NCBI GenBank assembly: GCA_934462945.1
Contig: CAKSJF010000023.1
Coordinates: forward strand, 1 to 31,987
From: an uncultured Clostridia bacterium
GTDB lineage: Bacteria > Bacillota > Clostridia > UBA1381
DNA length: 31,987 bases
Direction of reading: 5' to 3'
Shown: positions 1 through 6,500 of the stretch, piece by piece
Layout of the letters: every line of letters begins with the position of its first letter
How positions within the stretch are numbered: position 1 is the first letter of the stretch
The notes under the pieces: model-generated
What the model was told of the DNA's origin: nothing
Databases searched by the model: none
Seen by the model: only the letters and a program-made list of their open reading frames with translations
Program-made: the position numbers and the translations under genes

Positions 1-336
1 GAAAGCGGACTTTCTTTTGCTGAAATAATTAAATACATTCCGATTAAAGATATTCTCTCGCTTTATAATCCGTATCATGAAATGGATATAAGACAATTTA
101 CGGATAAAATGAAAGACCTTTACAAATCGGCAAAACCCGATACAAACCTAAAAATTATAAGGAACAAACTAAAACTTACACAAAAAGAACTTTCAGAATT
201 GTCTGGCGTTCCCGTGCGTACCATACAGCAATATGAGCAGCGGCAAAAGAATATTAACAGGGCACAGACCGAATATCTTGTGATGCTCTCAAAAGCATTG
301 TCCTGTAAAATTGAGGATTTACTGGAATATGTGTGA
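1..336 (+). CDS. XRE-family HTH transcriptional regulator (5' end outside window)
   Basis: The reading frame is open from the first base of the window, so the ATG at 82 is probably internal and the gene is 5'-truncated by the window edge. The C-terminal ~60 residues form a typical XRE helix-turn-helix: a 'KLTQKELSELSGVPVRTIQQ' core, then 'YEQRQKNINRA' and a C-terminal 'ALSCKIEDLLEY' helix, which is the usual layout of small Cro/C1-type DNA-binding domains in Clostridia. The next gene starts 20 bases after the stop, so the two are probably co-transcribed. Base composition is more AT-rich than in the core genes to the right, which suggests an accessory or mobile segment. The target operator is unknown. 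The upstream residues ('SFAEIIKYIPIKDILSLYNP') are not a family I can name with confidence. Confidence 0.8.
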   Translation, partial: ESGLSFAEIIKYIPIKDILSLYNPYHEMDIRQFTDKMKDLYKSAKPDTNLKIIRNKLKLTQKELSELSGVPVRTIQQYEQRQKNINRAQTEYLVMLSKALSCKIEDLLEYV

Positions 337-356
337 TTAGAAAGGAGTTATGAATT

Positions 357-977
357 ATGGCTGATGTTTATAAATTTAGAGTTAAATTACAGGAATTAGA
401 AAAATATTTATGGCGAGATATTGAGGTTTCATCGCTATCTACTGTGGCAAAGTTAGGTTATGCTATTCTTGGTTCATTTCAGGCACAAGGCAGCCATTTA
501 TTTGGTATTACTTATGATTGTTTCAGATATGAATTTGATTATGACGGAGATGTGTCTGACAGTTTGGATGACCATATTGAAAATGTTATTCCACCCAATG
601 TCTCAAAATTATCTTCATTGAAGTTAAATGTCGGAGATAAGATGGAAATGGAATATGACTACGGTGCAGGGTGGACATTTGATATTGAGCTTTTATCAAT
701 ATCTCCTATGGTAAAGGGAACAGGAACACATTATCCGTATATCACAGACGGAGCTGGATGGGGTATTATTGAAGATACCTACCAGGGCGAACTTTTGGAT
801 TATATTAAGCAGATTGACGAAACGGGTGTTTTGCCAAAATTTGAACCTCATAGTATGCCTTTTTGCACAGCAAAGTGGGATTACAGAAGATTTGACATAG
901 AAACTACAAATGCTTTGCTTAAAGGCGACATTCAGCGGTTGCAAGAAGCATACGAGGAATTTGAAGATTGGTATTAA
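357..977 (+). CDS. Plasmid pRiA4b ORF-3 family protein
   Basis: This 206-residue protein has the hallmarks of the PRiA4_ORF3 fold (Pfam PF07929): an N-terminal 'YKFRVKLQELEKYLWRDIEV' strand pair, a central 'MEYDYGAGWTFDIELLSI' segment matching the family signature Y-D-[FY]-G-x-G-W-x-h-x-I, and an aromatic, acidic C-terminus. The family is common on plasmids, integrated elements and as IS passenger genes; its biochemical role is not established. The start is supported by AGAAAGGAG about 9 bases upstream. It sits 20 bases behind the XRE regulator and ends at a hairpin shared with the convergent spoIVA. The association with an XRE regulator and the low GC content are consistent with acquired DNA. 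Confidence 0.85.
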   Translation: MADVYKFRVKLQELEKYLWRDIEVSSLSTVAKLGYAILGSFQAQGSHLFGITYDCFRYEFDYDGDVSDSLDDHIENVIPPNVSKLSSLKLNVGDKMEMEYDYGAGWTFDIELLSISPMVKGTGTHYPYITDGAGWGIIEDTYQGELLDYIKQIDETGVLPKFEPHSMPFCTAKWDYRRFDIETTNALLKGDIQRLQEAYEEFEDWY

Positions 978-982
978 ACACA

Positions 983-1013
983 AAAGGCACAGAACTAAAA
1001 ACTCTGTGCCTTT
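983..1013. terminator. Bidirectional intrinsic terminator between convergent genes
   Basis: A perfect 11-bp stem (AAAGGCACAGA at 983-993, TCTGTGCCTTT at 1003-1013) with a 9-base A-rich loop lies between the stop at 977 and the stop of the convergent spoIVA at 1027. The T-rich run is better on the minus strand (TTTTGTGTTT after the stem) than on the plus strand. Confidence 0.8.
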
Positions 1014-1026
1014 GAAAACCCTTATT

Positions 1027-2268
1027 TTATGCGGCTTTTAAGAACCTCTGTTTGTTGCATATCATATGTATACTCGGAGCGGATGCTTTTAGTTTTACAC
1101 CGAAGCGGCCGCCTTGTTTTACGATTTTCGGTTCGGCGAGGGTGAGTTCATCGGTACCGGGGGAGACGATACCGTAGCCTTTTTCGCGCACCTCATGGAG
1201 TGCGAATGCAACCTTATCATATTCGGACTTCATTTCAGAGAGTTCACGAATCAGGCGGATGAGATCCTCCTCGTTTTTGATTTCAAACCCGGATGCTTCG
1301 CCCAGGACGCGATAGAAAAGGTTTTCCGGCACGCTTAGCTGGATCACAACATTTCCCTGCCCAAGATCCATACCCTCGATATGGCTTTCCTGAATATATT
1401 CGCAGGAGCATAGTCCCTCGGTCAGTTTTTTTGCGTGGCGGATTTTTTCCACGTCCTGCACTTCTTCCAGAACTGATTCATAAATGGATTTTTCCAGCCA
1501 ATGCTCCGAACCCAGGCTTTCTACCCAGCCGGGAAGCTTAATATTAATTTCCCGGAGCGGAAATTCAAACAGTACCGTTTCAATAATCCGGTTGATATCG
1601 TCTGCGTTCAGTTCCTCGCAGTTTACCGAAACAACCGGCACACCATAGTTTTCCTCCAGCTCAGCGCGGAGTTTCTGTGTTTTTGGATCGGTCGGATGGG
1701 TAGAATTCAAAAGCACGATAAACGGTTTGTTAATGCTTTTTAATTCATTTACCACACGCGTTTCCGCGGCTACATAGTCGGCGCGGTCGATTTCTGTAAT
1801 ACTTCCGTCTGTGGTTACCACCAGTCCGATGGTGGAATGCTCGGTGATTACTTTTTTTGTTCCGATTTCTGCTGCCTCGTAAAAGGGTACAGGCTGATCA
1901 AACCATGGGGTTTTGACCATGCGCGGTGCATCGTCCTCGATATAGCCAAGCGAACCGTCCACAATATAGCCGACGCAGTCGATCATGCGCACTTTCAGAT
2001 TGGCATTATCACCCAGGTTAATGGAAACGGCTTCATTCGGAATAAATTTCGGCTCGGTTGTCATAATGGTTCTGCCGCCTGCCGACTGCGGAAGCTCATC
2101 CCGTGCGCGCTCTGCCTGATAGACGTTCGGAATATTCGGAATCACCAGCAAGTCCATAAACCGCTTAATAAAGGTTGATTTTCCGGTTCGTACCGGTCCG
2201 ACCACGCCGATATAGACATCGCCGCCGGAGCGTTCGCTGATATCCTGGTAAAGATTGTATTCTGACAT
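1027..2268 (-). CDS. spoIVA: Stage IV sporulation protein A, 3'-truncated
   Basis: SpoIVA is the mother-cell ATPase that polymerises on the forespore surface as the coat basement layer. The Walker A motif GPVRTGKS is at residues 24-31, followed by 'GGRTIMTTEPKFIPNEAV' and, near the end, 'RFGVKLKASAPSIHMI', all strongly characteristic. I chose the ATG at 2268 because GAGGAGG lies 7-8 bases upstream; an in-frame ATG at 2295 lacks a comparable site. The product is 413 residues, whereas family members are ~490. The match stops after 'SIHMI' and is replaced by an unrelated 'CNKQRFLKAA' tail, so roughly the last 80 residues are missing. No other frame downstream restores them, so this is a truncation rather than a frameshift. 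The lost region is among the most conserved parts of the protein. The accessory segment at 1-1060 begins where homology ends. Confidence 0.93.
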   Translation of the reverse strand: MSEYNLYQDISERSGGDVYIGVVGPVRTGKSTFIKRFMDLLVIPNIPNVYQAERARDELPQSAGGRTIMTTEPKFIPNEAVSINLGDNANLKVRMIDCVGYIVDGSLGYIEDDAPRMVKTPWFDQPVPFYEAAEIGTKKVITEHSTIGLVVTTDGSITEIDRADYVAAETRVVNELKSINKPFIVLLNSTHPTDPKTQKLRAELEENYGVPVVSVNCEELNADDINRIIETVLFEFPLREINIKLPGWVESLGSEHWLEKSIYESVLEEVQDVEKIRHAKKLTEGLCSCEYIQESHIEGMDLGQGNVVIQLSVPENLFYRVLGEASGFEIKNEEDLIRLIRELSEMKSEYDKVAFALHEVREKGYGIVSPGTDELTLAEPKIVKQGGRFGVKLKASAPSIHMICNKQRFLKAA

Positions 2269-2304
2269 TTTGATTTCCTCCTCTAATTCGTACATGTTTG
2301 TATA

Positions 2305-2333
2305 TGTATATCAGAAAACGTGCAGGAATATGA
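2305..2333 (-). promoter_or_regulatory. Candidate sigma-E promoter of spoIVA
   Basis: On the minus strand TCATATT (2327-2333) is followed after 14 bases by GATATACA (2305-2312). This resembles the mother-cell sigma-E consensus (KMATATT, N14-15, CATAHAHT), with two mismatches in the -10. spoIVA is a known sigma-E gene in Bacillus, which makes the assignment plausible. Confidence 0.4.
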
Positions 2334-2353
2334 CGCTTTTTTTTTAAATGCTC

Positions 2354-2382
2354 TTGTATCGGGAAGAATTTTGTGGTATATT
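2354..2382 (+). promoter_or_regulatory. Sigma-A promoter of the CrtO-like gene
   Basis: TTGTAT (2354-2359) and TATATT (2377-2382) are separated by 17 bases. The predicted transcription start lies a few bases before the AGGTGGTGA ribosome binding site, giving a very short leader. Confidence 0.55.
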
Positions 2383-2403
2383 TTTAAATAGGTGGTGATT
2401 ATT

Positions 2404-2958
2404 TTGAAAAAATTAATTACGGTTGGAACATTGGTATCTCTCGGACTGGGGATTGTTTGCAGTCTTTTCTATCATCTGTGCGCAGAACGGAGCTTTCTTC
2501 CGTTTGCCATTACGTTTTGGACTACGTTTTATCATTTTTTGATGCGCGTTTTGGTTGCCTGTGCGGTGATCGGTATTCGCAGACGCTGGAATGCAGTTGA
2601 CCGGAAAGCATTTTCGCTTGGAAAAACAGAGCGTGCATTTTATCGGCTGATTCGAATCAAAAAATGGAAGCAATATGCTCCAACCTACCGAAAGGAGCTG
2701 TTTGCCGTGAAGCAGGACGGCATGGAAACGCTTTATCATAATATGATTAACGCACAGCTTGGACATGAAATAATTGTTCTTTTAAGCTTTGCACCGCTCC
2801 TTTTGTCAAAACCGCTGGACGGTTTTCTTCCGTTTCTGATCACATCCGTCTTTGCCGCCCTGTTTGATTTGCAGTTTGTGATGATTCAAAGATATAACAG
2901 GGATCGGGTTTCTGCAATTTTGCACAGTCGTCAAATGCGGCACAATCCGACAAAATAG
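2404..2958 (+). CDS. CrtO-like (glycosyl-4,4'-diaponeurosporenoate acyltransferase family) membrane protein
   Basis: This ~184-residue integral membrane protein has hydrophobic segments near residues 5-25, 30-55 and 120-155. The 'FYRLIRIKKWKQYAPTY' segment and the C-terminal 'QRYNRDRVSAIL' resemble the two conserved patches of the CrtO-like acyltransferase family (K-x-W-K-x-x-x-P and Q-R-Y-N-R-x-R). CrtO in Staphylococcus adds the fatty acid in staphyloxanthin synthesis, but many Firmicutes carry homologues without carotenoid genes, and none are visible here, so the substrate is unknown. I chose the TTG at 2404 because AGGTGGTGA ends 5 bases upstream; GTG codons at 2392 and 2395 lie inside that ribosome binding site. 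The gene is divergent from spoIVA. Confidence 0.65.
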   Translation: MKKLITVGTLVSLGLGIVCSLFYHLCAERSFLPFAITFWTTFYHFLMRVLVACAVIGIRRRWNAVDRKAFSLGKTERAFYRLIRIKKWKQYAPTYRKELFAVKQDGMETLYHNMINAQLGHEIIVLLSFAPLLLSKPLDGFLPFLITSVFAALFDLQFVMIQRYNRDRVSAILHSRQMRHNPTK

Positions 2959-2968
2959 GACATGCGGC

Positions 2969-2997
2969 TTGACATTGTTTATAAACCATGTTATAAT
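2969..2997 (+). promoter_or_regulatory. Consensus sigma-A promoter for the diguanylate cyclase operon
   Basis: TTGACA (2969-2974), a 17-base spacer and TATAAT (2992-2997) match the consensus exactly. The expected start near 3004 gives a ~255-base leader before the first cyclase gene; that leader contains the ATAC repeat tract. Confidence 0.85.
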
Positions 2998-3068
2998 GAA
3001 TTATCAGAATCATTACGTCTTGTGTAACAGAAATTTAATATAAAAATTAAAAAAAGGACTTGACAAAG

Positions 3069-3242
3069 ATGACGGCGTGCCGCAAAATGATACATACATA
3101 CATACATACATACATACATACATACATACATACATACATACATACATACATACATACCTGTAACAGGAAATTATTCTGTATAAAGACATTCATACGATTA
3201 TTTGCTGCCGGGCTTCATCAGGCTGTGTACATAAAACCGTAG
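3069..3242 (+). CDS. Possible leader ORF spanning the ATAC repeat
   Basis: From the ATG at 3069 (AAGGA ten bases upstream; a TTG at 3060 is also in frame) a 57-codon frame reads through the tetranucleotide tract as repeated Ile-His-Thr-Tyr and ends with TAG at 3240-3242. The stop sits two bases before the GAAGGAGG ribosome binding site of the downstream cyclase. The peptide resembles no family I know. Gain of one ATAC unit would bring a TAA at 3161 into frame, and loss of one unit a TAA at 3181. Only one of the three phases therefore reads up to the cyclase start. Its translation is not proven; it may be regulatory rather than make a functional peptide. Confidence 0.35.
   Translation: MTACRKMIHTYIHTYIHTYIHTYIHTYIHTCNRKLFCIKTFIRLFAAGLHQAVYIKP
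3090..3157 (+). repeat. Perfect tetranucleotide microsatellite (ATAC)17
   Basis: Sixty-eight consecutive bases repeat ATAC without a mismatch. The tract lies in the leader between the promoter at 2969-2997 and the cyclase gene start at 3260. Perfect tetranucleotide tracts of this length are prone to replication slippage and are known phase-variation switches in other bacteria. Confidence 0.97.
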
Positions 3243-3259
3243 TGAAGGAGGGAAAGGGT

Positions 3260-4405
3260 ATGAATATCTTGCTTTATGCAGAAGTGAATCTGCTTTGTCT
3301 CGCGATTCTGACGGTGATTGCGATTGGTATGCAGAATGGAGAGCGCAGCAGGCGGAGAAGTTTTTTTGAATCGTCGGTGTGGTGTTCGATTCTGGCAGGA
3401 TTCTGCGATCTGCTTTGGAATATGGGGCAGACAAGCCATCTCACCATTTCACAGGCGAATGCGTATGCGATAAATTTTGTTTATTTTTTAGGTCTTAGCG
3501 GTGCGGCATTTTTTATGTTTCTGTATTTTGAACATCCTGCGCAAAGCTGGGTGTTAAAAAACAGGCTTACAATGGCGGCAGCGGCTCTGCCGGTTGCTGT
3601 GATGGCAGGCTTGTTGGTGCGGTCTTTGTTTGACGGCTGCATTTTCTATATTGATGATGCCGGAGGGTATCATCGTGGATCTATGTTTTATATGCAGCTG
3701 ATTCTTTCCTATGGCTATGTTGTTTTAGCGGCGGCAGGGAAGCTTTTGCGTGTGATCCGGAGAGCAAGTTTTACAAGCCATGACGAGCTTTGTGCTGTGC
3801 TGCTGCTTGCAGTTCCGGCGCTTTTGAGCGGATTTGTACAGAGCAGAGTTCCGGAAGCGCCGGTTTCTGCGCTGGGAATTGTTATGGCAGATCTTCTGAT
3901 CTATATTCATTCGCTGCAACAGATGGTGTCTACTGATGTGCTGACCGGAATCAGCAACCGCCGTGAGCTTTTGCGCGTGTTAGCAGAGCAAACCGACGCG
4001 CTCAACAGGGAGAATCATCTGTATTTTCTCTTTATTGATATTGATTCCTTTAAACAAATTAATGATATTTACGGACATAATGAGGGAGATCGCGTGCTAA
4101 GGCTGGTTGCGTCTGTCTTAAAGCATATTTGTCTGGAAACGAATGGATACTGCGGCAGATACGGCGGTGACGAATTTGCAGTTTTGCAGCGGATGGACTC
4201 GGAGGAGGAGATTGCTGCATTCCGGAAGAAAATTTGTGATGCAGTGGAGAAAAAAAGCAAGGCGGAGGCATTGGCATATACCGTCAGCGTGAGTATCGGC
4301 TGCGCAGAATACACTGGTGAAGGCATGGCGCTGCATGAACTGATTTCGCAGGCAGACAGCAATATGTACCACAGAAAAAATCATAAAAGAAGCTTATCGA
4401 TATAA
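3260..4405 (+). CDS. Membrane-bound diguanylate cyclase (GGDEF)
   Basis: The first ~210 residues are hydrophobic with about seven predicted membrane segments, beginning 'MNILLYAEVNLLCLAILTVI', and contain no recognisable ligand-binding motif. A GGDEF domain fills the rest: 'STDVLTGISNRREL' at its start, the metal-binding 'FIDIDSFKQINDIYGH', the intact GGDEF signature at 302-306, and 'VSVSIGCAEY' near the end. It should therefore make c-di-GMP from two GTP. The RxxD inhibitory site usually found five residues before GGDEF is absent, so classical product inhibition is unlikely. The ATG at 3260 follows GAAGGAGG by 7 bases; an in-frame GTG at 3242 overlaps the leader ORF stop and is not preferred. 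The second cyclase follows after 17 bases in the same operon. Confidence 0.93.
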   Translation: MNILLYAEVNLLCLAILTVIAIGMQNGERSRRRSFFESSVWCSILAGFCDLLWNMGQTSHLTISQANAYAINFVYFLGLSGAAFFMFLYFEHPAQSWVLKNRLTMAAAALPVAVMAGLLVRSLFDGCIFYIDDAGGYHRGSMFYMQLILSYGYVVLAAAGKLLRVIRRASFTSHDELCAVLLLAVPALLSGFVQSRVPEAPVSALGIVMADLLIYIHSLQQMVSTDVLTGISNRRELLRVLAEQTDALNRENHLYFLFIDIDSFKQINDIYGHNEGDRVLRLVASVLKHICLETNGYCGRYGGDEFAVLQRMDSEEEIAAFRKKICDAVEKKSKAEALAYTVSVSIGCAEYTGEGMALHELISQADSNMYHRKNHKRSLSI

Positions 4406-4422
4406 GGGAAGGGAGCGTACAG

Positions 4423-5766
4423 TTGAAAAAGAATTCTTCCTTAAATATTTATATTCTGTTCATGTTAGCGGCATTGGAAATTCTGATGTCCTTTACGTTT
4501 TTGGGGTATTTTCATATCCCGCCGATTTCCATTACTTTTGCATACATTCCGGTTGTGATGGCGGCATATCTGTTAGACCCTGCCGGGTCGGCGGCAATCG
4601 GCGCAGTGTTTGGACTTGCCAGCGTTTACAAGGCGACAGCCTCCTACGTGCAGGTGACGGATCAGATATTTTCTCCGTTTTTAAGCGGTAAACCGCTTGC
4701 AAGTATTCTTTTGGCGGTTGGGTCGCGCGTGCTGTTCGGTTTTCTGATCGGACTGATTTTTCAGGCGGCAAAGAAAAGCCGGCGCCGGAAAATCTGGATC
4801 GGCGTTGCCGGAGCGATCGCACCGAAATTTCACGGTCTTGTGGTATATATTGTGATGAGGATTTTGTTTCCGGAGATTATCAGAAATTATTTGATGGGAT
4901 ATTTTTTTACCTGGAGCGATATTCTTGCTCTGGTGGTTTGTGCGCTGCTCTCAGAAGCGCTGGATGCTCTTTCTCACAGCGGCGGATTTCAGAATTTCCA
5001 GAATGCGATCAATGATTCGCGGCGACATTCCTATTTTACAAGCAAATGCAAGCAGGGATTCCTGGCGGTGATTACGGTATTTGTGGTTGGCATGACGGTT
5101 GCGGCGGCATTCTTTTTCTCGAATCGTACCTCGGTGATGCTGGAAAGCCATCAGATGGATATTTCGGAGGAGATTCGGTTTGATCTGACACATTTGCAGA
5201 TTCAGTTTTTGATGGCGGTGCTATCCTTAAACATGATTCTGGTTGTGATTTTAAAATTAAGCTATCAGTACGGAGAATATCAGCGGTATATTGGCGAAAT
5301 TGATGTGACAACCAATGTGATGGGACGCAGAATGTTTTTAAACTGCTGTGAAAAGCTTCAAAAGGATATGCAAGATCGCATTGGATGGTTTTTGTTTCTG
5401 GACGCAGATCATTTTAAATCTGTGAATGACACCATGGGGCATGCCGCAGGCGACCAGGTTTTACAGGAAATTGCGGAGACTTTAAAGCGTGCTCTCGGAG
5501 ATTGCGGCATGATCGGCAGAATCGGCGGTGACGAATTTGCGGCGATGATCAGTAAGCCGATCCGGAAAGAGGAGCTGGAAAAACGCCTTGATTTGTTTTT
5601 GGAAGAGCTTTCTAAGGGACGGTTTAAAGATCAGAAGATTAGCTGTAGCATCGGTGTTTGCGCTTTCACTGCTCCGGCAGAGCTTTCGGGACTGATGAAC
5701 AAAACCGATCAGGCGCTCTATCAGGCAAAAAACAGAGGACGCGCATGTTATGTGATTTTGGAATAA
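4423..5766 (+). CDS. Diguanylate cyclase with ECF transporter S-component-like sensor
   Basis: Residues ~10-185 resemble the six-helix S component of ECF vitamin transporters. 'ITFAYIPVVMAAYLLDPAGS', 'AAIGAVFGLASVYKAT', 'FSPFLSGKPLASILLAV' and 'RVLFGFLIGLIF' fall in the order seen in RibU/FolT-like proteins. Two further helices (about 213-233 and 262-280) flank a short extracytoplasmic loop. A GGDEF domain follows with 'FLFLDADHFKSVNDTMGH', GGDEF at 368-372 and 'ISCSIGVCAF'. The RxxD inhibitory site is not present. The architecture suggests a cyclase that senses a small molecule, perhaps a vitamin, through a substrate-binding S domain; that is inference and no ligand can be named. The start is TTG at 4423, 17 bases behind the first cyclase and preceded by GGAAGGGAG. 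Confidence 0.85.
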   Translation: MKKNSSLNIYILFMLAALEILMSFTFLGYFHIPPISITFAYIPVVMAAYLLDPAGSAAIGAVFGLASVYKATASYVQVTDQIFSPFLSGKPLASILLAVGSRVLFGFLIGLIFQAAKKSRRRKIWIGVAGAIAPKFHGLVVYIVMRILFPEIIRNYLMGYFFTWSDILALVVCALLSEALDALSHSGGFQNFQNAINDSRRHSYFTSKCKQGFLAVITVFVVGMTVAAAFFFSNRTSVMLESHQMDISEEIRFDLTHLQIQFLMAVLSLNMILVVILKLSYQYGEYQRYIGEIDVTTNVMGRRMFLNCCEKLQKDMQDRIGWFLFLDADHFKSVNDTMGHAAGDQVLQEIAETLKRALGDCGMIGRIGGDEFAAMISKPIRKEELEKRLDLFLEELSKGRFKDQKISCSIGVCAFTAPAELSGLMNKTDQALYQAKNRGRACYVILE

Positions 5767-5790
5767 AGATTTTGCCGGATAAAAGAATCT

Positions 5791-5817
5791 GGGCGGATGC
5801 TATCCGCCCTTACGAAA
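5791..5817 (-). repeat. REP-like hairpin, copy 1 (GGGCGGAT family)
   Basis: An 8-bp perfect stem GGGCGGAT/ATCCGCCC with a 3-base loop is flanked by TTACGAAA. Read on the minus strand it is TTTCGTAA plus hairpin, matching a second copy at 17465-17491 (TTTCGTAG plus the same stem). It lies just behind the cyclase operon and may help stop transcription or protect the 3' end. Confidence 0.7.
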
Positions 5818-5864
5818 CATTTGTATCCTATCATTCGTGTAAAGATTTAATAAAAAAGGTACGA

Positions 5865-5919
5865 GGGGATGTAAAAAGAGTGCAGAACGGTCTGTGCCTT
5901 TTTTGACATCCCCGTTTTT
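5865..5919 (+). terminator. Long hairpin terminator; repeat family A, copy 1
   Basis: GGGGATGT (5865-5872) pairs with ACATCCCC (5906-5913). An inner stem GTGCAGA/TCTGTGC with loop ACGG makes the 49-base element almost fully self-complementary, and GTTTTTT follows. It probably terminates the cyclase operon. Nearly the same element occurs inverted at 20411-20462, and a fragment occurs at 24761-24780. Confidence 0.75.
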
Positions 5920-5971
5920 TATCGGATGTTGATCGTTATTTCACGGTCAAAGTCAAGCTTCATATCCGATT

Positions 5972-6391
5972 TCAGACACTCAATGGCTTGGATTTGTCCG
6001 GTTCGCCAAGCTCTGCCACAGCTTTCCAAAGATTAAAAGCCTGATCCTGATTGATGCAATCTTCTAATGCCGTATCCTCATAGGGAAGATCTGTATCCTC
6101 AATCGGAACATAGGAAAATGTTTTTTTTCGGAGTTTCATTGCCGCCGGCTTTTTGACTGTGCCTGCAATATAGCTTTTGATTCCGCCTTTGTTTTCGTCA
6201 ATTGCCTCTGCATTGTTCCAAAGCACGGCAAATGTCTCCGAAATGATTTCCTCCGCGTCCTCTTTGGAAAGCGCGCTGCCTGCCATGTTAAAGAGGACGG
6301 TATTCAGATAGGGAGTATAGACTGCAATGATCTTTTCCAGGGCATGAATTTTCTTCAATTTCAGATCAGTTAGTAGTTCAGTTTCTTTCAT
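5972..6391 (-). pseudogene. Decayed ECF-type sigma-70 factor (region 4 lost)
   Basis: The product begins 'MKETELLTDLKLKKIHALEK' and carries a recognisable sigma region 2: 'YLNTVLFNMAGSALSKEDAE', 'EIISETFAVLWNNAEAID' and 'GGIKSYIAGTVKKPA'. A linker follows, ending 'LWKAVAELGEPD', where family members normally continue into the region 4 helix-turn-helix that binds the -35 element. Here the frame ends four to five codons later. In another frame, bases just downstream encode a coherent tail ending 'KLDFDREITINIR' before a stop at about 5928, which looks like the end of a different protein. A deletion joining a sigma gene to a neighbour's 3' end explains this best. The start at 6391 has AAAGGA 8 bases upstream; the in-frame ATG at 6424 has no good site. 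Confidence 0.65.
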
Positions 6392-6437
6392 TTTATCAAA
6401 TCCTTTGTCAAATGCATCTAACACTTATATATTTGCA

Positions 6438-6492
6438 GATTGATCGAAAAAGGTTTCATAAAAAAGATAAGGGATGCCTTTTTGGCATCCCC
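6438..6492 (-). terminator. Terminator of the aminotransferase gene; repeat family B, copy 1
   Basis: The stem GGGATGCC (6471-6478)/GGCATCCC (6484-6491) has a 5-base loop. On the minus strand it is followed by TTATCTTTTTT, making a good intrinsic terminator for the gene ending at 6501. The sequence beyond the T-tract out to 6438 (including GATTGATCGAAAA) is also shared with the copy at 13016-13070. Confidence 0.8.
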
Positions 6493-6500
6493 ATCAAAGT

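Noticed and set aside
82..336. A complete 84-residue XRE gene starting at ATG 82
   Set aside because: The same frame is open without a stop back to base 1 and no good ribosome binding site precedes 82, so the gene most likely starts outside the window.
1000..1060. Frameshift explanation for the short spoIVA
   Set aside because: No other frame downstream of the break encodes the missing C-terminal sequence; the next bases lead into a terminator and a foreign gene.
3090..3157. Possible CRISPR or minisatellite array
   Set aside because: The unit is 4 bases with no spacers; it is a simple tetranucleotide tract.
3004..3259. c-di-GMP riboswitch in front of the diguanylate cyclase
   Set aside because: I looked for the GEMM-type conserved core and paired stems and did not see them; the leader is dominated by the ATAC tract.
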